Source of the DNA: Opeltia flavorubescens
Lineage: Eukaryota; Ascomycota; Lecanoromycetes; Teloschistales; Teloschistaceae
NCBI GenBank assembly: GCA_000442125.1
Contig: KE546983.1
Location: forward strand, 124,001 to 188,000
Reading direction: 5' to 3'
DNA: 64,000 bases
Both the position numbers and the translations under genes were made by a program. Positions within the stretch are counted from its first letter, which is position 1; each line of letters begins with the position of its first letter. The notes below the pieces were generated by a model. That model did no database searches, was not told the DNA's origin, and saw only the letters and a program-made list of their open reading frames with translations. Below are positions 1-10,445 of this stretch, one piece after another.

Positions 1-524
1 CAGACCACCTGAATAGCAGTGCCAATTCTCAAAAGGGCCCTAGATCTGTGGCGACTGGAGACACCTGGCCCCCGTCAGTATTCCTTTACTGCAAATGCTA
101 GAGGAGTGAGGACCTACGACCGATAAAATCAAGAACGGCAAGTCGTGGATAATGGTTGATCTCCGAAACTTTAGGCAAGTTGAGGCGAGCCTAGTATCGG
201 CCGCTCAATCGCTAAATGGTGGACTTCCAGTCGGGATACTGCTCTCAGCTGGCAGCAGGAGGAGAGTTTTGGGTCAGACGTTTAGTAATAGGTATCTTGA
301 AGTCTCGAATTATCCTCTTATCCTACCTTATCCTTTATCGCAGAGTCATCCTCCTTCTTCAGTCCACACCAACCAATCATCCTCCCAAAATCCTCATCAG
401 TACCCACGTACTCCCCATACCGATTAGGTTCATCCATCCCACCGACCCACTCCTGATGCTGCAAATCGTCTTCGTATTCTTGTGGATCGTACCCGAGGTG
501 CTTCTCAAAAGTGGTGTTGTGATA
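1..524. other. gene-free left edge
   Basis: No recognisable coding, RNA or repeat signal. Short overlapping open frames here have no domain, no convincing splice structure and look like chance frames. Confidence 0.5.
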
Positions 525-2037
525 TCAGTCTAGCTGGTCTTCCCACCATTCCATTACTTTTGACTTTGCTCTTTCTTGCTTGAGGCCCTTTGCACGAACG
601 AGCTCGTGGCGCTTGAATTCGGCCACCGTACGGCAGTTTTTGGAAGAGCATTTGATGTCGGCCAGAGCAAGTGGGGGAGAGTTGACTGTGCTTGAGGATG
701 ATTTACTTGGTCCGGTTAAGATCTCGATGAGGCACGTGCAAGGGATCTCGTTCAAGTCGTCCGAATCCTGCTTGAGTCGTTTGGATGGTGGAGCGCTGCT
801 ATAGTACGCAGGCGGAGGGTCGTCTTTTTCGTTTTCGCAATCCGACGAAGATTTCCTACCCTTGTTGCCAGCATTCCAAACAGGCCTTGAATTATCGCAG
901 CAATCCACTTCAGCGTCATCAGGACGGCGACGTTTCGGACTTTGGCTCTTCTTCCGCGTCCCTGGGATAGGAAATCTCTCTACGGCCCACGCGCCGCCAA
1001 TTTTGTCGCCGGCTGGGTTCTCGGTACCGACGGATTGCCCAATCAACCATTTTTTTTGATAGTTGTTCACGAATAGAAGGAGGAGGTAAAAGACAGCCCT
1101 TGCGAATCCAGCTAGAAGATAGTATGAATTCACACCGTGCAGTGACCGCAACTCGACGTTATAGTGTTGAGAACCCATCTCTTCAGGCGTGTCCAGGTAG
1201 ATGAAGCACCATCTAGTGTGTAATGTTCCGGGCACTTTCTTGGGGACGATGGTCCATCTAAAAGAATCATAGGCAGTGTGAATATCTTGGCGTAAGACGA
1301 AAAGGTTGGCTGAATTCTCTGTTGAACTGTTGTCACAGCTGTACTGGCCCATATCATTCTTCGCAAACCATTCATTGTCTTTGGTAGGTATGATATGAGG
1401 AACTTCAAATACCCCCGAGGTGCCGGTCAATCGACAAGACCCGTCCCGTGATCGGACTTCGTATGCTATTGCCGAAATTGCGCGCGAGGTAAACTGGTAA
1501 TAGCCTCGGGGGATAAGTGGCCAGCAGTCTGGGAAGTTTTCGTGTGGGAACAGCCAGTCTTAGAAGGATGGGACAATAGGGTACGGTGATGGTAGCGCAC
1601 AGGATGGGCAAACTGGTGATGCGCCTGCTTAGGCCGGACCTATAGTACCATCCACACATTAGCTTTGCGATGCTATCCGAGAGACTTCACTCACTAGGAG
1701 GCTGTTGTAGACGTGGGTGGGGATGGAAGTAGTAGCGGCGGCCTTGCAGAGCGTGGTGGAGATCGTCTGTTATTGGGGGTCCAGCGGCTGTGGTAGAGAG
1801 ATATCCCTGGAAGCTGTTGTTCGCTACGATGGCACAGGCGGTTAATGCGATAAGATGATGAAGACCTCCGCCTGCTCTGTCGTATGCTGGAAAGCGAAAG
1901 AGAAGATTTGAATTGCCTGGCATTCCAGGATGGCGAAGCTCAATGGTGCAATTGGCAGGAAAGTTGGGCCATCGGGGCTGCTCGTAACATGGATCTATTG
2001 TGCTCCAATCGTGCAGAGTATGTGCCGTTCCAACCAT
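525..2037 (-). pseudogene. HNH-nuclease-family protein, single premature stop
   Basis: Two exons can be joined: 1695..2037 and 525..1612. The 82-bp intron has donor GTGAGT, acceptor CCAG and keeps frame (phase 1). The model has 477 codons. Exon 1 carries the conserved start of a fungal HNH family: IELRHPG, then LLFRFPAYDRAGGGLHHL and ALTACAIVANN. Exon 2 has PIVPSF, DWLFPHENFPDCWP, a TSRAISAIAYEVRSRDGSC segment, then an HNH-like core with PHIIP and NSANLFVLRQDIH. The C-terminal third is basic and serine-rich. Seen: the conserved frame is interrupted by one TAA at 1560..1562, directly before DWLFPHENF, with undamaged frame on both sides. Known: such fungal proteins are predicted endonuclease-fold proteins of unclear role. 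Inferred: a young pseudogene; a sequencing error or read-through cannot be excluded. Confidence 0.75.
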
Positions 2038-2190
2038 GGTAGGAAAGAAGGGAACGAGGAATGTCGCAATGTTGCTGTCTCTAAGAAGAAAGACGAGGAA
2101 AATCTTAAGGTAAATAAAGTTTGTCGATCCCCCACCAGCTTCGGATTTGAGGGCTTATATCCGGCTGCCAAGCTTTTACATAGCATAAAC

Positions 2191-2204
2191 CGATGCATGC
2201 ATCG
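2191..2204. repeat. GATGCATGCATC palindrome, copy 1
   Basis: Perfect 14-bp palindrome CGATGCATGCATCG, 154 bp upstream of the HNH pseudogene start. It shares the 12-bp core with five other intergenic copies in this window. Confidence 0.8.
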
Positions 2205-2800
2205 CTCATACTCTTATTGAGAAAATGAGACAACTAGGTGCTAGTAACGTAATATACACAGCTACTGATTCGCATCTTTTCGGCGTCGGCATGGTGCAGT
2301 TGTTTTGTTACCTCTTTCTACAACCGCCCTCTTGAGAGAGGAATATAGCGGCAGCGAAAAAAGTAAGAATAAGGTCGCGCGGGGACAATGGCTTTACGGA
2401 GCAACAATCAATCATTCTTCGCCAGCGCCAGAATCATATCTTAAAGAGCAAAAATTATCTACACAATGAAAGCCGCGAGCAATTCTTCATTCAAGTAAGG
2501 ATGGGATTCTATCTACCGGTGAAAGGCAGCGCATGATGTCGAGTTCCTCGCGGCGATTTTTCCACCGGGAAATTCAAAAGCTGAGATTTCCTCGTGGCGA
2601 TTAGTGCTGGTGAGAATTATGCGAAGTAGCGGCTCTGTGGAGAAGGCAGGGAGAAGGTTAAGTAGAGGAGAACACGATGCGTGTCATCGATGCATGGGTC
2701 TGTCTCTCATTCTTTCGAGGGGTAGTCAAAGTAATGAGATAAGAAGGCGCTTTTTGAATACNCCCCCTCCAGTTCTTGTCCATTCGCCAATTCAGCCATA
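2205..2800. other. gene-free stretch
   Basis: Nothing recognised. One unresolved base lies at 2762. Confidence 0.5.
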
Positions 2801-3441
2801 CTAACGTGATCTCCATACACAAGACTGAGTATCCTCTAATTCCTCGACCTCTTCCACTTCATCGTCTTCTTTCGCTGCGTCCTCGGTATCTAATCATCGT
2901 CGGTGGTTTTGGTCCATTTCACCTCCTTCAGCTGTTGCTCCCATAACGCTCGTATCAGGCCTTCTTTGGAATATTCTTCCGTATAACCATCCTGTCACTT
3001 GAGCCACATCGAAAATTCTCCTCAGGAAACCCGCCAATGGCTAACCTCATGTCAATGACGTAGACTGGTTTCCATATATCCATCAGTCTCCTTCTCCAAC
3101 CGCGGGATCAAGACCTTATCCCATCCATCTACTCTCCTGTACATGCCTTCACCGCCAAGCGGTAAATCAAGCTGTCTCATCAGCTGTCTTCCTGCATCTG
3201 TTGAGAATTTCCACCAAGCTGTATACCGCCTCTTATGAAAGACAGTCACACCCCTCTGGCATGGACTAATATTACCATGAAGCCAGCTATCTTGAATCCC
3301 ATGCTCACTATGAGAGACTGAGACATTAACTCCCATGAGCAGAGAATGTTGTGACGGCAGGGATTGTTGACCAGGCTTGTGTATTAAGTATGTTGGCCAA
3401 CAGCGGCTCTGTGCCAAACCGTCCAGCTCATGTAAATGCAC
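2801..3441 (-). CDS. unassigned gene fragment with acidic C-terminus
   Basis: The minus strand holds protein-like sequence in at least two blocks. Block 1 (about 3062..3441) contains MGVNVSVSHSEHG, GNISPCQRGVTVF, an aromatic AWWKFSTDAGRQLM and VDGWDKVLIPRLEKETDGYM. Block 2 (about 2895..2980) contains EEYSKEGLIRALWEQQLKEV. It is followed by an acidic tail with VEEVEELED ending at the stop 2801..2803. The joins between blocks are not clean: a weak donor near 3062, an acceptor near 2981, and a stop just after block 2. I do not recognise the family. It may be the 3' end of a real gene whose upstream exons I could not trace beyond 3441, or a decayed copy. The N-terminal boundary is arbitrary. Confidence 0.35.
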
Positions 3442-5584
3442 ACCTGATTAGTATCCGTACCGTAGGAACTCCATGCTATCCCGCATCCTGACCTGCGCCT
3501 GAACAACTCTGCCAGCCAGCACCTCAAGTGAGCTCTATACCCTCGTTATCGTCACTCTCAGCATCTTTAACTTCAATAGCCGACAGTCGAGAACGCCCAG
3601 GTTCCCAGCCCAAGCCTCCAACTCCGAATTTAGCTCCACCTAATCCTCCTACAAGCTCTAACTCGTCGCCTCCAACTACTCGTCCTTCAACGTCTATAAC
3701 CTCGCACAAGGTCAGAAAAGTTTCTTTGAGTGGCACACAGATCATGCCAGGCCGGGGTGATGCAATATACCCATTGTATCGTCAACTCGTGGGATATTGG
3801 GATGGAGTATTGAAATCCATTGTCCAAGTATCGGCTTATTACCGTGAGAGTATTGATATTCTTTGGAACTGTGATCATGCTATTGGCAATGTAGTTCGAC
3901 GACATCGCGTTGGTTGCTGGTTGTTGAATTGGGATGCTCCTGCAAACCCTTCCCCGTACTTTATTGGAGTTGATGTGATAAGAAGGAATGCTTGCAGCTG
4001 CCTCTGGGGATTGCGATGATTGCTGTCACACTCAGGCAGTATACTGGAGACTCAATTATATAAGGGCAGAGGAGGTTGACACAAGTGACCTGGAGATAGA
4101 GAAGGCAGTCGACATCAATGGACGCCATAAATTCTCGAGGGCCAGGCAAGCAGATAAGAGAGGGACAAGAGCGGCCTCGGTCATTTCCAAATGAAGTACC
4201 AATCCGTCCCAGTGGCTTTAATGTTATTGCCAAATATCAGCATCGTTCCTCGACTCTGCAACGGAGCACCCACTTGCTTCCATGAGTGGATCCCATAGCC
4301 AGGTTCAGGAACCAAGTACCGGTCTTCACATTGTGATCCAGTTAAGACACTTCAAACGTTGATGTAAGGGGAGGGGCGCTCTTCGACAAGGTGTATGCTC
4401 GACGTGGTTAGTCCGATGATTTAGCGCTGGCGAACCGGAGACGAAAGGAAGGAGAGCTTAGGGATTGCTTGGAAGCACCGATACTGCAAAAGTTAGCGTT
4501 GAACAGTTACAGGCAGGACAAGACTCCTACCAGTTCCACAGCCGGACCTAGAATGACATGGCGACTTTCGACAAGCGTAGGTATAGTGTTGTTTGTAGAA
4601 ACTCATTGAATGAGAGCAAAGTGTATTGGACGCAGTGCTTTCTTCCAGTCTCAAGCCTGTTCACAGCTGCTCTGGATGTCATCCATTTCCGGTACTTGGA
4701 CAATTCTTGCTAGCCCTTCTTTCTCAATGGTATCGATAGCTGGCAGCCGAGATTGAGAGAACGATCTTGCAACTCAGACGGTCGACGAGGTAGGAATGCG
4801 TAGTATTCTTGCTGCGAAGTGAAGTCGAGAACATCTGACAGTATTTGGTTCAAAAACAGGCTGGATGATGATGTAGAATCGTGTATTAATGTCTGATTCC
4901 TTCTCTGGGCTCGAACAGTACCTACCATACTCTTGCGGTGCTCACGATGGCAGTCGCGAGCGATTCAGTTTTGTGGAGGAAGGAGCTTCCATCCATTCTT
5001 TAGACATTCGTCGTTGGATGTGGGCTTGGCGTAATGCGAATGACCCCAAACCTTTCAATACTATCTCATCCCTTGCTATGGCACTGAAGATAGGGGTTGC
5101 CGAGACCATACCGCCTTAGTTCCAAGTCGAAAGACTCTACACGTGATCCTTTGTCAAGTCAGTCTTTTTAATCCAAGATATAGGCTATATCATACACGTA
5201 TTATCAGCTACTAGCATCTCGAAGTATCGAAATATTGATATTAGGAGCATCCTGACTAAAACACACAAAGGATATGCGCCAAGCATTTTGATGCCACAAG
5301 TAGCAGGGGATGAGATAAGAGCAACGGAACAAGTCGGGCGCCTTTGCGTTTACTGGTGTTTTTGATATACCCGTAATGGAGTTACAGATACAGAATGAGA
5401 TTTAGCACTGACACTGACGAACTCACCCCTGAGAAAGCATGGAAGTCGATTGATCAGGATTCATCTAATGTCTCGGCGTTACCACCATTCCCATTGTCAA
5501 TACTTACGTGGGAATCTGTTCAGGGAATTTAAGATTGCAACTTTTTCCACCTGTCGTCTGAGTACACTGAAGCCCTTGCACGTC
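3442..5584. other. no gene supported
   Basis: Several frames of 70-160 codons occur on both strands but none shows a domain or a consistent exon chain. A minus-strand segment near 4200..4320 (LVPEPGYGIHSWKQVGAPLQ) looks protein-like and may be a remnant. I see no RNA gene or repeat. Confidence 0.4.
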
Positions 5585-6775
5585 TTAAGTACGATCTATC
5601 AAGGATCCTTTCAACGGCGTCTGTCGCCGCGCCAATGGAAATACTGTCTCCATGGGCCAATAGTCGTTGTCAAGACACCGCTCCACCTGGTAGGTGCAAG
5701 TAGTCATACTTGCCGGAATATTCTCGACTCTTTGGAATTCGACCACTTTTGTTACACAGCTCCCACAATGCTCCACCTGGTTTTCACAGTATCCACATTT
5801 CGACTCTGGATATTGATGTATCATCTGGTGACGGGAGAGATCTTCGATAGCGCCTTGCAGGTTCTTATGTGGGCACAGGAGCCTTGGGACAGACAATGGC
5901 GGTTCGCTAGGATAAGTAAGTGGTCTGGAAGGATAGGTGTGGCGGTATTTGAGTAGAACACCTAGACTACCGGGCTCGGGATCGTGCCTAGGGATGCGTG
6001 TGAAGGGAATATCGCGCGATTCATTGCCAGGACCCGACGAAAGCCAAGTACCATCGTACAGGAAAAATCGGACGCACACGTCAATCTCGATTGGGCCGTA
6101 AGAATGTCGGCACTCGTGAACCAAGTAATCCGCCTTTGGGTGTCCGCTGCTCCCCGGGTAGTAGAGAAGTTGGGCAAGCTTGGTTTCGAGCTGCAGCTTC
6201 TGGCCGATGGTCAGCTTGATACAGGGACATATATCCACGATGCCGGATGGCCGGAAAGGGGCACGTTTCCCGATGCACAGGCTCCCTCTGCCATGTCGGC
6301 AGCTTCGATATTCTGGGGCGTTAGCTCTATAGTAGCTGTCAAGCCAGGGTACAATGGATCTTTCGTACGCGGCAAACATCTCCTTCGGATGGAGGACAAG
6401 ACATTCGGAACATCGGAGCCACGTCCCCTTCAAATCTCGTTCTAGCAACGTAAGGAACTCCCATCTCCTGGAATGATAGAGGTCAGGCTTGCTCATCGGT
6501 ATCGACTGAATATTAGCCGGTTGTTCGCGCGGGAGCTTGAGTGCTTCAAAAGGCGTCGACGAGGACTGAAGGGTGAATAGAGTCTTGCAGGTGAGAACGA
6601 TGGAGGCACGGGAAGCATCTGGGAGCTCCTGGATAATAAGCAACTGGAGTTCCGTAGGTAAATTTAGGAAGGGCGAAGTTCGCCCGTTGTTCAGCATCAA
6701 TCCGTAGAGACGTCTACACCCAGACCCAAAGGCCACAACGCTTCGGAAGAGGGTTTTCAACGAAGGCATATTCAT
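5585..6775 (-). CDS. F-box domain protein
   Basis: Single-exon protein of 396 aa from the ATG at 6775; an open frame extends ten codons further but begins without ATG. An F-box lies at about residues 36-68 (FLNLPTELQLLIIQELPD... followed by VLTCKTLF), close to the N-terminus as usual. The remainder follows the pattern common in fungal F-box proteins with a cysteine-rich body: RCSECLVLHPKEMF, YRSCRHGRGSLC, ICPCIKLTIGQKL, then CGYCENQVEHCGSC near the C-terminus. Known role of the family: substrate adaptors of SCF (Skp1-Cullin-F-box) ubiquitin ligases, binding Skp1 through the F-box. The substrate is unknown. The frame is intact from end to end, in contrast to the decayed genes at 50-61 kb. Confidence 0.85.
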   Translation of the reverse strand: MNMPSLKTLFRSVVAFGSGCRRLYGLMLNNGRTSPFLNLPTELQLLIIQELPDASRASIVLTCKTLFTLQSSSTPFEALKLPREQPANIQSIPMSKPDLYHSRRWEFLTLLERDLKGTWLRCSECLVLHPKEMFAAYERSIVPWLDSYYRANAPEYRSCRHGRGSLCIGKRAPFRPSGIVDICPCIKLTIGQKLQLETKLAQLLYYPGSSGHPKADYLVHECRHSYGPIEIDVCVRFFLYDGTWLSSGPGNESRDIPFTRIPRHDPEPGSLGVLLKYRHTYPSRPLTYPSEPPLSVPRLLCPHKNLQGAIEDLSRHQMIHQYPESKCGYCENQVEHCGSCVTKVVEFQRVENIPASMTTCTYQVERCLDNDYWPMETVFPLARRQTPLKGSLIDRT

Positions 6776-7847
6776 GAGATCCTCAACATCGGTTTCACGA
6801 ACCAAAAGAATGACAGGGGATTCTGAAAGATATATTTAATCAGGATGAAAGGAGATGCAGGATAATCATGAAGAGAAATTATTAGCAGTAGAAAGATTGT
6901 TATATTTTGTGAGATTAAACGCAAATTCGCTCAAATAATTACCTAAGCTCATCCCCTTTTTACGGTTTAGCGCTGGCACGATTTTTTTCGCATCCATGCA
7001 CCCCCAAGCTGCTCGCCGCCGCACACCCGAGCCCTTGCCGCCGCACCCCCCGGCCATATCCTCCATACCAGCGCCCAATATACTATAGTGGCCTATATTT
7101 TATTCGAAGCTGATATTATCACCAATGTCATCATCACTTATATTAGCGACAGGCCGGACTTCTAATTTGCCGGCTTATATATGCAATAAAACAGATAACA
7201 CGAAAGCCATGGGCAAAATCGTGGATTTGGTAGATTGGGATTAAAGCGCATGGTGCAATCAAAAACAAATCATATATAACCACTTTGGAGAACTGGCAAG
7301 GGGAAATCATTCGTTCGAGGATGGGTACCGGTTGATGAGTGGTACGTACATTAAAAGTGTTCCTTAGGTATAATTATTGTGGCATTGATATGCAGCGATG
7401 GGTCCTGCTTTCTTTTTCCGTTTTTTCTTTTTCCTTTTGTGTCTATGCAAATGGTCTCCCATCCGTCCCTCCTACTGAACTCGCGGGCGTTTGTACTTGC
7501 TTCGCTGTTGCTCTGCCCCTTTGCCGAAAGAGTGGATGTATAGTCTAATAGTAGATTTCAGTGTTGATAAACTAGTCAAGAGAACACCTTGAGCTGGAAC
7601 TGTAAGACTTCAAGATTTTTGTACGACTATGGCGATATTTTACTGGAGAACTTCATTTCGCAGTGGTATAATATGTATATATATATTATAAGCGATTGAA
7701 ACAGCTCTTAGGACTCAATTATCAGCAACATTTTCCTCGTATTCATAGTCAGTCGTACATATAGCTTGTTAAATATACGCGGACTTCGAAATACCAGATC
7801 CCACCCACCTTAATTCACTACATCTCTCAATTCTAGCCCTCAAGAAA
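6776..7847. other. intergenic region, mostly empty
   Basis: Apart from one possible small secreted ORF (7390..7548), nothing is recognised. The part near 7620..7780 is TA-rich, with runs such as TATATATATATATTATA, and probably lies 3' of the neighbouring minus-strand gene. Confidence 0.5.
7390..7548 (+). CDS. possible small secreted cysteine-rich protein
   Basis: An ATG-started ORF of 52 codons. The first 20 residues are strongly hydrophobic (LLSFSVFSFSFCVYA), ending in a plausible signal-peptidase site. The mature part would be about 32 residues with four cysteines (GVCTCF... LCRKSGC). This is the shape of a small secreted protein, but ORFs of this length occur by chance and there is no homology evidence. 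No intron is needed. Confidence 0.25.
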   Translation: MQRWVLLSFSVFSFSFCVYANGLPSVPPTELAGVCTCFAVALPLCRKSGCIV

Positions 7848-10445
7848 TCAAGGCACAACAGTAGGCACCGGATCCGGAAAACTCGTCGCCTGAGCCGCCG
7901 TATCATCAAACGGCAAATAAAAATCCCCCGTCGCCTGCGCCTGCCACCTCTTCACCTCACTCCTCGCCGGCACCATAATATCCACCGTCCCATCCCCCGT
8001 CCAATCGATCCCCTTCCCCACAGCCTCCAACCGGCCCTCAATCCCCGCCCACCCAATACTATTCCTATTCACCCCAAGCATCCCTCCATTCTGCGCATTC
8101 CCCACGCATTGGCTGAACCAAAGCCCATGCTCCCCGCGATTAGCACCGAGTTTGGCGATTTTTGATGCGGTGTAGAAAGCAGCTGTTTCGGTGCCACCGG
8201 GCCCGCACGCGCAGGGGATTAGAGGAGGGGTGCCCGCGCCGCTGCAGCCGGAGGTGCGGGTGTTGCGGTCGTCGGATTGGCAGCCCCAGTGGTTGTAGCC
8301 GGCGTCGCAGACGGGGATAGTCCATTCCCCCGCGACGTTACCGGCGAGACCGGCGATGGATTCGAGGTTGGAGCCGAGGACTTCTTGCTCGACGATGGAG
8401 TCGTATTGCGGGATGTTTTGGGGGGTTGTGGGTGCGCTGCCGGATCCGAGGGCGCGGTAGGCGGTAGCGGAGGCGTGGATGATGCCCTGGGTAGAATCTT
8501 GGGTTAGTGGGTGATATATGGAGCTTCTGGGTAAGAGAGAGACGGGATTAAAGGATGGGTAAGGAAGAATCAGACGTACGATAGGATCGATGTTGTACTG
8601 TTTCAGGCTCTCAATTCCATAGGGAGCCGTGAGGTAATCGCCCTCGTCATCGTCGAAACTGTACAGGTAGAGGTAGTATACACCTCCATCGGCACAATAT
8701 TTCAAAGACTGTGGACCGACCAAATCGGCATTGCAGCGCGCATGAGTGGTATCATCGTCGAGATTTGTAAAGGTGATACTGCGGAAAGACTGGGGTCAGT
8801 ATACTCTTCTTGGTAGAATAGAAGAACCTGGAACATGGAACTTCGGCTCTAAATTGCAACTTGTCTGAGTAGGAGATAAAAGAATTCATTAAGATAGGGG
8901 ATACAAGAGGAGAGACATCTTCAGAGTTCATTAGGTGGCATTCAGAAAAATACTTACTACGTCGCATACTGTGCCCAGATATTGTTGATAACTCTAGCTG
9001 CAATATCGGTGCTCCAGAACTGCTGAAGAGACGAGAGCGTATAGTTCTGGGCTTGAATGTATCTACCGCCCTGAAGGAACGCCATGAGGTCCGTAGCACC
9101 ACTGGCGCCATCGCCGTCGTAGAACATATGATCATTGAATCTCTCGATTAGAGAAGACGTGTTAGTTCCGATGGCCACGACGGTCTCATCACAAGCGGCA
9201 AGCTGCTGGGGAAATTCCGATTCCTCGGCAGTAAGGCGTTCCCAGATCGAGTTGGCTGTGTTGAGAATGGTCCCAGGGACAATGTAGCTGAGATCAGCGT
9301 AGTTCTTCTTCGCGGTCTGGGCAGCAGCGCTGGCGAGCGTGGCTGGTTCCAAGGCACTGTCAGCCGCACGCAACTCCCCCGCGAAGCTCTCGACTCCCTC
9401 GGCGGCGGCAAAAGTGTACAGTTCAGGAGCAAAGACACCGGCAATAAGGACCAGGCCTGCTAGACCACCGAGGATGGTCTGCAAAACGGTCTGTTGCATA
9501 TCTTTGGGCTTCGTGAAGGTTTGTGACACCCCCGGGCAAAACCCCTGATTGTTCGTCACTCCTGTAAGGAAGGAACCCTAGCTTAGATTAGCATGAATGC
9601 AATGCCCATGACTGTATACCCTTGAGACGTCGACGTACATAGAGATCGTTCAAATTCTGGTGTGCATTGATTATTCCATACCATGCGAGGTAAGCCCACC
9701 TGGGCAGGGTCGCTGCGTGCTGACAAGGGTCGTCGGGTGGAGCACAGAGACCGGAGTTGATGGTGCATTTGAATTCCTGCACGTTGGCGATACGATAGAT
9801 AAGTTGTTGTGCAAGCCCATGAGCCGAGGTACCGACACTGGTATCAGGAGCAGGGAGCTGAGGACCTGGCTGGCAGCGGTCTATGGATCCTGGCTCTCTG
9901 CCAGAGGTCCACCATTTCATGAGTTCATTGTCGACATCTGCATCTTTCCAGTTGGCGGCCGTGGTCTCCCATGCAGGGTCGTTCGGCTTGCAGGAAGTGG
10001 CGCTTGGGTTACTGGGCGCTTCTGTGCACGTGTAAGACCCCGCGAATCCAGAGGTCGCGGCACTGGCTAGTGAGCTTGTGGCAGCAGTCTGCTGGGTGCT
10101 TGGCTGTTGGGTGGAGGTGGCAGCGCCAACGGAACCAGAAGGAGAAGCCAGAGAGGGGAATGATAAGACAGGAGGATTTGGAAGCGACACGCTTGGAAGG
10201 GGAGGCGGTGGGGGAATGGAAGGGATCGAAATGATAGGGGGAGATGGGAATGTGGGGTTTGGGACCGGAGGTAGTGAAGGAATAGGTGGTATTGAGACGG
10301 GTGGAGGGGCTGGAAACGATGGGAGAGGTACGATGGAGGTGCCCCCTTGCCGTTTCTCATTTGCAGGTAGTCCTTTCACCCCAATCGATACGAGCAATGA
10401 CCATGCCAAAGGCGGCCCAAGATATGAACGATGAAAATTGACCAT
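7848..10445 (-). CDS. large secreted proline-rich protein (resembles fungal DUF7872-type proteins)
   Basis: Four exons join in frame into 755 codons: 9639..10445, 8958..9577, 8580..8778 and 7848..8486. The introns (61, 179 and 93 bp) all have GT...AG ends; the first join gives LY followed by GSFLTGVTNNQG. The start at 10445 gives a hydrophobic leader of about 28 residues and then EKRQ, a Kex2-like cut site, so the product is probably secreted or wall-bound. After a proline-rich stalk (residues about 35-110) comes a globular part with CKPNDPAWETTAANWKDADVD, then an LGGLAGLVLIAGVFAPELYTF segment, then IVPGTILNTANSIWERL, and a Cys-rich C-terminal part (CDAGYNHWGCQSDD, GCSGAGTPPLIPCACGPGG). The layout resembles uncharacterised secreted fungal proteins that I associate with DUF7872; that link is from memory. 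The function is unknown. Confidence 0.75.
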
